Below, piece by piece: positions 9,005 through 16,332 of a DNA stretch of 59,118 bases. Where the stretch lies: the NCBI GenBank assembly GCA_016928435.1, contig JAFGKT010000026.1:1-59118 (forward strand), read 5' to 3'. The position numbers were made by a program, and so were the translations under genes. Each line of letters begins with the position of its first letter. Position 1 is the stretch's first letter. This DNA comes from Sedimentisphaerales bacterium (GTDB taxonomy: Bacteria; Planctomycetota; Phycisphaerae; Sedimentisphaerales; SM23-30). The notes beneath the pieces were generated by a model that worked only from the letters and a program-made list of their open reading frames with translations, made no database searches and had not been told where the DNA came from.

Positions 9005-10135
9005 TTATGAACAGCAGGAATCGAATTGTTTGTTATAGTTTTCCACAATTTGTCCCACCAGCAGAACTCTTTCGATATCGCCTGTAGAAGACAGCTCATC
9101 AGATATACCAAGCACCAGTTTAGGCGCGAAAAGTTCTATTATACGGTGAGCATACTCTTCCAGCATGGTTACAGGATAGGTTGTGTCGAATAGTACCGCG
9201 GGGATTCCGTCCAGCAGGAAGATGTTATCGCTGAGCGCTTCTTTAGTTTCTTCGAGCGTAACATCACCTTGGGGCTTGGGAGTAATCGCTTCTATGCCAT
9301 CAAGGGTGGTTCGCTGTGCGTAGGGCAGAAAAGCTTTGGTGTCGCCATCCCAATGAGCATGCACAAATCTTCCTGTTTCATGCAATCGCTGGCATCTGCT
9401 GAGATAAGCGGGGATGACGTATTCTTCAAATAATCTTGGCGGCAATGTGCCGCAATGCAGGTTGTCGCCAAAATTCACTATCTGTATCGGCGAATCGATT
9501 ATGACGTCTATCAACCTATTGTGCAGCTGGTCCAAAGCCTTGAAATAGGCTTTAATTGTGTCGGGCCAATCGTAGATCGCATAAATAGCTTTTTCGACTC
9601 CCATAGTATTAACATAAAGGTCCTGTATGTTCACACGCGGCATCATTACTGTTGGAGAACCCAGGTCGCCCCAATAATTGGCCATTTGGGAATATATGTC
9701 TTGATCGAAATGCCAAGTCGCATTTTCAGCCCGCCAGGTTGCGACTTTCAGTTCTTCTTCTGTTTCTACAGGCCATTTCACATGTGTGATGCCCGGGTTG
9801 TTGGGGGATTGTTTTTGCACTTCAACCTGCTGACCCAGCGGTGTTTTGGTAATAATTTCCGTGGTCCATTCATCAATTTTTCTGGTTGTGACATTGACAT
9901 CTTTGTGTTCGACGCGTTGAAAGGCTTTGCTGTAACCGTTCTTTTTGTTTTCGGGGCGAGCGGAGCATCCTAAGGCACGATAAATATCCGGCAGTTCCAT
10001 TCCGTCATAAGGGCTGGGCAGTTTTTCTCCGGCAAAAAGTTTATCATCGTACCAACACTGAATACGCGGCTGCCATATTATCTTTCCCTTTGATCTGCCA
10101 AAGAGAACATCATCATTAAGCTGTTTGAAATTCAT
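9005..10135 (-). CDS. Second UroD-like superfamily protein
   Basis: About 376 residues from the preferred ATG at 10135 (MNFKQLNDD), which has AAGG about 11 bases upstream; an upstream in-frame start at 10174 adds 13 residues but lacks a clear ribosome site. The C-terminal half shows the UroD-type pattern (RLHETGRFVHAHWDGDTKAF, TLDGIEAITP, ISDELSSTGDIERV). It is only distantly similar to the neighbouring UroD-like protein, so the two are not a recent duplication. The putative metal position again reads His-x-Asp (HWD), and no late Cys is seen in the equivalent strand. The gene sits 14 bp upstream of the other UroD-like gene; a coupled reaction or heteromer is possible but unproven. Confidence 0.72.
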   Translation of the reverse strand: MNFKQLNDDVLFGRSKGKIIWQPRIQCWYDDKLFAGEKLPSPYDGMELPDIYRALGCSARPENKKNGYSKAFQRVEHKDVNVTTRKIDEWTTEIITKTPLGQQVEVQKQSPNNPGITHVKWPVETEEELKVATWRAENATWHFDQDIYSQMANYWGDLGSPTVMMPRVNIQDLYVNTMGVEKAIYAIYDWPDTIKAYFKALDQLHNRLIDVIIDSPIQIVNFGDNLHCGTLPPRLFEEYVIPAYLSRCQRLHETGRFVHAHWDGDTKAFLPYAQRTTLDGIEAITPKPQGDVTLEETKEALSDNIFLLDGIPAVLFDTTYPVTMLEEYAHRIIELFAPKLVLGISDELSSTGDIERVLLVGQIVENYNKQFDSCCS

Positions 10136-10174
10136 GTTTTGATTACCTTGATTTTGAGTAAGCGTTGACAGCAA

Positions 10175-10429
10175 AGAGAACCACTAATTGACACTAATAG
10201 TCACTAATAAGAATTTAGCTGCCGAATTCGGAAGCACGAGGTAATAGTCTTGGGTGGGAGTGTGGGCGAAAAGGTCAGGGTTTTTAACCGCGAAAGAGCG
10301 CGAAAAGACGCGAAAGATAAACACGAATAAATACGAATGGGCACGAATAAATACATTATTGGGGTTCATTGGCGGTTGCAAGGGTTTGAACGGTTACGAT
10401 TTTGAGCAGTTTCCAGCTATGAGATATTT
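10175..10429. repeat. Intergenic repeat inside the operon
   Basis: The 255-base gap between the second UroD-like gene and the Ldh-family gene holds the same repeat vocabulary as 2625-2970: GAACCACTAATTGACACTAA, AATAAGAATTTAGCTGCCG, then TTTTTAACCGCGAAAGAGCG and several CACGAATAAATACGAATGGG units. It is the only long gap within the leftward gene series, so the repeat probably inserted into, or expanded within, a transcribed spacer. No terminator with a U-run is visible. Confidence 0.65.
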
Positions 10430-11500
10430 TTAAGAAAACAAAGTTTGTGATTCTAAGCCATAATCTTCGGCAAGGCCTTTTAGGCTATCCATTACGTCTT
10501 TGGGCAGGGTTATTTGGTTGTTCTGCAGGACCTTTTGTTTGTGATTGTATTCTATTTCGCCGGGCAGGAAGATTTCGTTTGTTCCTTCGGCTTTGGGGGT
10601 TTCTTTGATCATGCCGGTCAAAGTTTCCATTCGCTGTTTGAACTGATCGATGGGCATGATCGCATTTATATCTATCGCGATGAAGGTATGAGATTGATCT
10701 ACGGGCTCTGGTTGTTCGAGAACCCAGCATGGAACGTCTTTGGCGAAGGCACTTCCGGAAATAACGCCTGTAAGTATCTCAATCATCAAGGCGATTCCAT
10801 AACCCTTGTGGGCAGCCATCGGCATTATGGCACCAACAGCAGGATAACCGGTTGGGTCTGTAGTAGGCAAACCGTCTTTGTCAATGAGCCAATTATTGGG
10901 GATGGGCTGTTTGAGGTCCGCGGCTTTGAAAATTTTACTTGCCGCGACTACGCTGGTCGCGATATCGAGCATGACAGGTTTTTCTTTGCCGCCCGGTGCT
11001 GCGTAAGCTATCGGATTGGTGCCAAGAACCGCTTCCTTGGCGCCGGGCACAGCCATGCACGGGTCCACATTCGTCATGCTCAATCCGAACATATCAGCTT
11101 CCGCGGCCATATGGGCATAATAACCTGCCGCTCCATAGTGACCGCTGTTTTTTACGACGGTATAGGCGATTCCGGTGGCTTTAGCTTTCGATATTGCGGT
11201 TTCCATCGCTTTTACAGAGGAGACCATCGGCATGGCGCGTTTTCCATCATACAGAGCCCAGCTCTGGCCTTGTTTTGTTATTTCAGGGACGGCTTTTGGA
11301 TCCATTCGGCCGTCGCGGAAATTTTTGAGCAGTTTTTTGAGCTGCTTGGTGCCATGAGTGAACGTTCCCCATGTGTCGGTGGCAACCAGGACTTTGGCGG
11401 TGATTTGCGCATTCTCTTGGCTCATACCCGCTTTGAGCATAGCTTCTATACAAAAATTGTTTAACTTCTCTATTGAAACTGTATTGTTGGCGGCCGTCAT
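10430..11500 (-). CDS. Ldh-family (malate/L-lactate/ureidoglycolate type) dehydrogenase
   Basis: 356 residues, the usual length of this NAD(P)-dependent 2-hydroxyacid dehydrogenase family (type 2 malate/lactate dehydrogenase fold). Diagnostic features are the early GTFTHGTKQL segment, VKNSGHYGAAGYYAHMA with the family His, GTNPIAYAAPG, DIATSVVAASKI and AHKGYGIALMIEIL. Members oxidise 2-hydroxy acids or reduce cyclic imines and keto acids. It is a distant paralogue of the gene at 12365-13432, with an SDR gene between them. AAGGA precedes the ATG. It probably handles a sugar-acid intermediate of the operon. Confidence 0.88.
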   Translation of the reverse strand: MTAANNTVSIEKLNNFCIEAMLKAGMSQENAQITAKVLVATDTWGTFTHGTKQLKKLLKNFRDGRMDPKAVPEITKQGQSWALYDGKRAMPMVSSVKAMETAISKAKATGIAYTVVKNSGHYGAAGYYAHMAAEADMFGLSMTNVDPCMAVPGAKEAVLGTNPIAYAAPGGKEKPVMLDIATSVVAASKIFKAADLKQPIPNNWLIDKDGLPTTDPTGYPAVGAIMPMAAHKGYGIALMIEILTGVISGSAFAKDVPCWVLEQPEPVDQSHTFIAIDINAIMPIDQFKQRMETLTGMIKETPKAEGTNEIFLPGEIEYNHKQKVLQNNQITLPKDVMDSLKGLAEDYGLESQTLFS

Positions 11501-11514
11501 AGTAATCCTTTTTT

Positions 11515-12336
11515 TTATATGTTGTCACACAGATATCCACCATCGACAGGCAATGTAACGCCTGTAATAAAAGCCGCTGCTTTTGAAGCTAGAAAGACAC
11601 ACGCTGACGCGACTTCTTCGGGATTGCCGAATCTGGCGATAGGTGTACGCGCGAGGATGTTTTCGCCTCTTTCGGTCGGCGTGCCATCTTCGTTAACGAG
11701 CAGTTTTCTATTTTGCTTGCCTAAGAAAAATCCCGGCGCTACAGCATTCACTCGAATGTTGTAGGGAGCTAGTTCTTTGGCCATCGCCATGGTTTGGTTG
11801 ACGACCGCGGCCTTGGCCGCAGAATAGGCCCAACCGCCCGACAATGGAACGAACGACCCCATAGAAGCGATGTTTAGAATGTTGCCGGGCAGGTTGTTCT
11901 CTATCCAGTATTTGGCTATTTGTTTTGACGGCAGCACACAGCCGGCAAGCAGGTTTTGCCTGACGATGTCTTCATATTCAGTTGTATCCAGATCCACAAA
12001 TGAACATCTTTTACTGCTTCCTCCGACGCCATTGACAAGAATGTCTATTTTGCTGAACCTTGCGACTGATTCTTTCAACGCAGCGGCAATCTTATCTTCC
12101 TGTAATAGGTCTATCTCAACAGTTGCCAATCTCTCCGCGGGGAGGGCCTCTTTGGTTAACTGCTCGACCTTATTGTCCAGGGTAGATTGGTTTCGTCCCC
12201 ACAGAATTACATTCGCGCCTGCCAGGACAAAATCCTTTACGATGGCACCAGCCAAAACACCACCTCCGCCGGTTACCACAGCGGTTTTGCCTGCTAAGCC
12301 GAATTTGTCTTCCAAGTATGTGTTTTTCTCAGTCAT
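11515..12336 (-). CDS. Short-chain dehydrogenase/reductase
   Basis: 273 residues of a classical SDR. The cofactor motif TGGGGVLAG is at residues 22-30, followed by the NGVGG strand. The catalytic set is visible as a Ser in NIASMGS and YSAAKAAV (Tyr-x3-Lys). The C-terminal ITGVTLPVDGGYL is typical. It resembles the D-mannonate oxidoreductase / gluconate 5-dehydrogenase group, which would fit a mannose-derived or uronate-type substrate near a GH38 gene, but the exact substrate cannot be read from sequence. AAAGGA lies upstream; the gap to the next gene is only 14 bp. Confidence 0.87.
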   Translation of the reverse strand: MTEKNTYLEDKFGLAGKTAVVTGGGGVLAGAIVKDFVLAGANVILWGRNQSTLDNKVEQLTKEALPAERLATVEIDLLQEDKIAAALKESVARFSKIDILVNGVGGSSKRCSFVDLDTTEYEDIVRQNLLAGCVLPSKQIAKYWIENNLPGNILNIASMGSFVPLSGGWAYSAAKAAVVNQTMAMAKELAPYNIRVNAVAPGFFLGKQNRKLLVNEDGTPTERGENILARTPIARFGNPEEVASACVFLASKAAAFITGVTLPVDGGYLCDNI

Positions 12337-12364
12337 ACCAGAGTTCCTTTATTTGTCGCTGGCA

Positions 12365-13432
12365 CTAATCATGCTGATTTTTTATCGCGATTCGCTCGAT
12401 GGCGAATTTCGCGGCTAATTTATCGAACATTTCGTGTTCATGTTTACCGAGGGGGATGCCTTGCTGTAATCTGTGTTGGTATTTTTCGCCTTCGATTTGG
12501 CCTGGATAATAGATTTTTTCAAAACCTTCTCTAGTGGTTGAATGGGTTAGATGCTCAATCCAGCTTTTCATGTTTTTTTTGAACGCAGCGGTGTCTTGGA
12601 ATTTGTCAATATCCATAACGATAATTGTAAAGCTCGCGCCTATGGGTTCTTTTGTTTGTCCTATCCAGCTTTTGACATCACATGAAGGGATGCCTCCCGC
12701 TAAGAAAGCTGAGAGTATTTCCACGACCATCGCCAATCCATATCCTTTATGGCCGGCAATGGGCAAAAGTGTGCCGGCAATCGCTTCATTAGGATTTGTG
12801 GTTGGATTGCCTTTTTGGTTCAGTGCCCAACTGTCAGGGATGTTTTCGTTATTGTCCTTGGCCTTGGTGATTTTTCCCATTGAGACGATAGTCGAAGCGG
12901 CATCGAACAAGAAAGGCGGCATATCTTGCACGGGAGCGGCCACCGCGATAGGGTTGCTTCCTAACAGAGCTTCTCTTCCGCCCCATGGAGCCATGCTCGC
13001 TCTGCTGACAGTAGTGCAAATTCCGACGCAATCGTTTAATGCCGCTTTGCGTACATACAAACCGCAAGCGCCGACATGGTTGGCGTTTCTCACGGCCACA
13101 CAGGATATTCCAAATTGTTTTGCTTTTTCAATAGCTCGTTCTGTGGCTTCGAAGGCCGCGATGTGACCTAGGCCTCCTTTAGCGTCCATATTGACACAGC
13201 CGTTTTTTTCGGTAATTACCTCGGGCTGTGCGGAGATATCAATTCCGCCGTCTTCAATGTGGGCGATATAACGCTCGACCATTCTTATGCCATGGCTATC
13301 AAAGCCAAGCAAAGAAGTTTCTACAAGGAGATTGGCCCATCTGCGGGCGATTTGCGGCGGAGCAGCTAACTTTGCGATGATTTTCTCAATGAAATCACTG
13401 CAATCTTCGGCTGTGATTGAAGCTTGGCTCAT
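12365..13432 (-). CDS. Second Ldh-family oxidoreductase
   Basis: 355 residues with the same family landmarks as its paralogue: GFDSHGIRMVERYI, VRNANHVGACGLYVRKAA with the conserved His, GSNPIAVAAP, DAASTIVSMGKI and GHKGYGLAMVVEIL. The two share family motifs but clearly differ, so they likely act on different intermediates or in opposite directions. Its ATG overlaps the stop of the upstream zinc dehydrogenase gene (TAATG), a sign of translational coupling. Confidence 0.88.
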   Translation of the reverse strand: MSQASITAEDCSDFIEKIIAKLAAPPQIARRWANLLVETSLLGFDSHGIRMVERYIAHIEDGGIDISAQPEVITEKNGCVNMDAKGGLGHIAAFEATERAIEKAKQFGISCVAVRNANHVGACGLYVRKAALNDCVGICTTVSRASMAPWGGREALLGSNPIAVAAPVQDMPPFLFDAASTIVSMGKITKAKDNNENIPDSWALNQKGNPTTNPNEAIAGTLLPIAGHKGYGLAMVVEILSAFLAGGIPSCDVKSWIGQTKEPIGASFTIIVMDIDKFQDTAAFKKNMKSWIEHLTHSTTREGFEKIYYPGQIEGEKYQHRLQQGIPLGKHEHEMFDKLAAKFAIERIAIKNQHD

Positions 13433-14478
13433 TATATATCACTTTCGTCGGGGAATATCATAATCTTGTTTCTTTCGGTCATTCCCATGGCTTGCATGGC
13501 TTCGTTTATTTTTGTAAGGCCGAACCGATGGGTGATAATTTTTGTTGGATCGACTAGGCCCCGCTCGATAATTTTGGCTGCGTTCATCATCGATTCTGGT
13601 GTTACACTAAAGGATGAATCCATTCTGGTTTCCAGGAAATGGGTATAGCCGCCGTCGAATTTGACGTCCTCGTGAGTGGTTATTCCAAAAAGATTTATCC
13701 TGGTCGCTCTACGGCACAAACCAAACATCATCTGCACCGCTTCTACAGGTCCGGCCGCCTCTATGACAAGATCCGGGCCGTCAGGCAGAATTTCATAGAC
13801 CTTCTCCTTGACATTGCATTTGTTGGGGTTGATTGCGTGGGTGGCGCCGAGTTTCAAGGCGTTATTAAGAGCGTAATCGGATATGTCCACAGCGATGGCG
13901 GTACCTGCGCCGGCGGCGGCAGCCAGCATCAGCACGAGCATACCGATTCCTCCCGTTCCTACCACAACGACATCTTCGCCGACTTTCATCTGACTGTATT
14001 TTATGAGTCCCTTCCAGGAACCAGCTAGAGGCTCGGTGAGGGCCGCGGCTTCAAAGGAGATGTTTTTAGGCTTATGCAATATTGACGAGGCGTTTTGGAC
14101 GACATACTCAGCGAACGAACCATTGCGTACATCGTTACCGCCGTCACCTCCGATGGTGAATCTGTTCTTACAGCAATTCTCAATTCCGGTCCTGCACGGT
14201 CGGCAGAACCCGCAAAACCCAGCAGGCTGAACGATAACTTCATCTCCCGGCTTGAAGGCTGTGACTCCCTTGCCGACGTCTGCGACTATACCGGCGGGTT
14301 CATGGCCGAGTATTTTTGGGAACACCACATTATCTCGTTTGCCCAGAAAGGCTTTATAGTCAGTCTGGCATATTCCGCAGGCTTTGACCTTGACCAAAAC
14401 CTCATTTATACCCGGTTCAGGGGTTGGGACATCTTCAATGCTCATCTTGCCGAATTCTCTAAGTACCGCAGCTAACAT
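13432..14478 (-). CDS. Zinc-dependent medium-chain alcohol/polyol dehydrogenase
   Basis: 348 residues. Catalytic-zinc motifs are visible as CGICQTDY near residue 37 and GHEPAG near 60. The structural-zinc lobe is FCGFCRPCRTGIENCC near 90-105, and the cofactor-binding turn is GTGGIGMLVL. This pattern fits sorbitol/threonine-type dehydrogenases that oxidise a secondary alcohol on a sugar or polyol with NAD(P). AGGAG precedes the ATG. The downstream Ldh-family gene starts at its stop codon. In the operon it would perform one of several successive oxidations. Confidence 0.9.
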   Translation of the reverse strand: MLAAVLREFGKMSIEDVPTPEPGINEVLVKVKACGICQTDYKAFLGKRDNVVFPKILGHEPAGIVADVGKGVTAFKPGDEVIVQPAGFCGFCRPCRTGIENCCKNRFTIGGDGGNDVRNGSFAEYVVQNASSILHKPKNISFEAAALTEPLAGSWKGLIKYSQMKVGEDVVVVGTGGIGMLVLMLAAAAGAGTAIAVDISDYALNNALKLGATHAINPNKCNVKEKVYEILPDGPDLVIEAAGPVEAVQMMFGLCRRATRINLFGITTHEDVKFDGGYTHFLETRMDSSFSVTPESMMNAAKIIERGLVDPTKIITHRFGLTKINEAMQAMGMTERNKIMIFPDESDI

Positions 14479-14487
14479 CTATTTCTC

Positions 14488-15231
14488 CTATGATTTGAAA
14501 TTCTGTGCAAATTCTCGCAGCGATTTTCTGATTGTTTCCACATCGCCGGGCTTCTTCTCGGCCTCAACTAGTTTCAACGGTGCCGACATGCCAAGGATTG
14601 GTGTAAATCCGTTTGCGCTGATTGCCTGTTGGAATTTAGGGCCGGTCTCGAAATCCACGCCACCAGTTGGCATTATGATTCTGCCGTTATGACGTTGGCG
14701 CACATAAGGGGCCAGTAGTCCTTTTATGCCGTCGGCTCCGTGGCTATTAGCTGGAAACACTTTTATCGCGTCGGGTTCGAGGCCGTCGGGTCTTTCGATG
14801 AAATACTGCAATTCATTTGGAGTAAAGATGGCTGGGGCGCAAAAGACCTCATTATCATGGCAAATTTTAACAAACTCTTTACCTTGGCCGTGGCCGCCCA
14901 TTACATTCGCGGGGGCTACGATCATGTCAAAACCCAATTCAATCGCTGATTCGAGTTCCTTGGGGTTTATGATACTGCCGACGCCCAGCAAAAATGGATT
15001 GTCCGCCGGTGAGTGATCGCGCTTTTTGCGGAGTTCCGCCATGGCTTCAGTGATAATGCCTTCGTCGATGCGGTATGTGCATTCAGCAACGTAACCGGCT
15101 TTGTAAACCTCATACATTGTTGTTACTAGATCTTCAGCATTTCGAACATGCTTTTTGTTCATAACGACGACTATTCCGCTTTTTCGAAGGGCGGCGTCAA
15201 CTTTTCTTCTATTCTTTTCGTAATCTGCCAA
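14488..15231 (-). CDS. KDPG-aldolase-like enzyme (2-keto-3-deoxy acid aldolase)
   Basis: 247 residues with a class I KDPG/KHG-aldolase layout. The ECTYR motif puts Glu50 and Arg54 at the positions of the catalytic Glu and Arg. VGSIINP has Ser86 where Thr is usual. IKVFPAN provides the Schiff-base lysine Lys157, and IMPTGGVD is the C-terminal phosphate-site motif. The protein is about 35 residues longer than the classic enzyme, with an insertion around 60-80. The family cleaves 2-keto-3-deoxy (phospho) acids to pyruvate plus an aldehyde. The start codon is TTG, supported by AGGAG and by the sequence upstream closing soon after. Confidence 0.85.
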   Translation of the reverse strand: MADYEKNRRKVDAALRKSGIVVVMNKKHVRNAEDLVTTMYEVYKAGYVAECTYRIDEGIITEAMAELRKKRDHSPADNPFLLGVGSIINPKELESAIELGFDMIVAPANVMGGHGQGKEFVKICHDNEVFCAPAIFTPNELQYFIERPDGLEPDAIKVFPANSHGADGIKGLLAPYVRQRHNGRIIMPTGGVDFETGPKFQQAISANGFTPILGMSAPLKLVEAEKKPGDVETIRKSLREFAQNFKS

Positions 15232-15316
15232 TTGGCTTTCTCCTAAGAATCTTAGTCTTTTTGATTATGTTTGCTGTGCCATCTAACAAAGGTGATTTTG
15301 TTAAGAGGACAGCATC

Positions 15317-16027
15317 TCAACTATCTCGATCTTGCGTTATCTGCTTGTTGGGGCCTTTTCCGAGCCAAACGGGCATATTGTCTCCTTGTGCCATTCGGTC
15401 GGACAAAGCCGTCTCAGCCGATCGGATATGGTCACGAACCAAGCGTTCCGCCTCATCGGCGTATCCGGCCTCGATGGCGTCGAGTAACGCTAAATGATCT
15501 TCATATACCTCCTTAGCATCGCGTCCCATACGAACCACCTTACCCAAAATCAAATACGCATCAGCCAATCGGACCAATAGATCATTGCCCGAAAGCTCAA
15601 GCAGGCGACAATGAAACTCTCTATCCAACCATCCCATTTCGCTCGATTCGATCTCTTTACCCTCTTGACCCAAGGTGTACATTCGCTCAGCCAAATCTCG
15701 CAATTGGTCCAAATCCTCGCGTGTCGTTCGCCGACAACAAAGTCGAACTGCCAGTGTTTCATGCATTTCCCGAACCTGGAGCGCCTCGATCATCGCGGCA
15801 CTATCGAGCTGACGAACAAACACTCCTTGATTGTCCACCATCTCGACCAATCCGCAGCCTACGAGTTCTAGAAGGGTCTCGCGCAGTAATCCTTGTGCCA
15901 CACCAAATCTCGCAGCCAAATCTCGCTGAACCAGTTTTTGTCCCGAAGCCAGCTCGCCCTGCAGAATCATTTGTTGAATCGCGGAGCGGATTTCGTGTCT
16001 TCGTGTTGTCCGAGCTTCTTTTGACAT
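15317..16027 (-). CDS. GntR-family (FadR/FCD-type) transcriptional regulator
   Basis: 236 residues from the preferred ATG at 16027; an in-frame ATG at 16069 lies inside the palindromic operator and close to the predicted transcription start, so it is less likely. The winged-helix domain covers the first 70 residues (IRSAIQQMILQGELASGQKL, QRDLAARFGVAQGLLRETL). The FCD effector domain follows, with MHETLAVRLC and DREFHCRLLELSGN, whose His residues usually bind a metal used for sensing organic acids. It is the first gene of the leftward series and is 85 bp upstream of the aldolase gene. It most likely represses its own operon until a sugar-acid effector binds. Confidence 0.87.
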   Translation of the reverse strand: MSKEARTTRRHEIRSAIQQMILQGELASGQKLVQRDLAARFGVAQGLLRETLLELVGCGLVEMVDNQGVFVRQLDSAAMIEALQVREMHETLAVRLCCRRTTREDLDQLRDLAERMYTLGQEGKEIESSEMGWLDREFHCRLLELSGNDLLVRLADAYLILGKVVRMGRDAKEVYEDHLALLDAIEAGYADEAERLVRDHIRSAETALSDRMAQGDNMPVWLGKGPNKQITQDRDS

Positions 16028-16056
16028 ATGCTTAGATTTTTCGTGCCGGCCGGGAA

Positions 16057-16086
16057 AATGATCGATCATTTATCTATATGATCGAT
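16057..16086 (-). promoter_or_regulatory. Palindromic operator upstream of gntR
   Basis: A perfect 14-base palindrome AATGATCGATCATT lies at 16057-16070, and a second partial copy ATGATCGAT at 16078-16086. They lie directly downstream of the -10 box, over the expected transcription start. This is the classical position for a repressor site. The GntR protein encoded next door is the obvious candidate ligand. Confidence 0.6.
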
Positions 16087-16115
16087 AGTATAACAAGCTC
16101 ATTCGGGTCTTTCAA
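16087..16115 (-). promoter_or_regulatory. Sigma70-type promoter of the sugar operon
   Basis: On the minus strand TTGAAA (16115-16110) is followed after exactly 17 bases by TATACT (16092-16087). It points toward gntR and the ten genes behind it. Both boxes are one or two bases from consensus. Confidence 0.65.
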
Positions 16116-16215
16116 GCAGATTGTGTGTTCTTCTATTGGCGTTGTGCTAGGCCAATCGCCATATAGCTGGGTATTATATGTGCTGTATATGGAAACTGGC
16201 TTGGTTTAGATAGGG

Positions 16216-16246
16216 GGATTAGATGGTAGGAGGATTAGATGGTAGG
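16216..16246. repeat. Short tandem repeat
   Basis: The 15-base unit GGATTAGATGGTAGG occurs twice, separated by one base (16216-16230 and 16232-16246), inside the spacer between the gntR promoter and the lipoprotein gene ending at 16333. It is flanked by G-runs. No function is evident. Confidence 0.6.
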
Positions 16247-16332
16247 GGGGAGGGGGCGTCCCAAAGGGGCTCTGTGTCTGTCTTGAACCTTATGAGTACG
16301 ATGCCGCTGAGTTGTGATATGGCGGCGAGTAT

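Noticed and set aside
9005..10135. HemE (haem biosynthesis) assignment for the UroD-like genes
   Set aside because: Two divergent copies inside a sugar operon, with altered metal-site residues, make the haem role unlikely.
10514..11464. 316-codon plus-strand frame opposite the Ldh-family gene
   Set aside because: It is a mirror frame of a clearly conserved dehydrogenase, has no family motifs and no suitable ribosome site.
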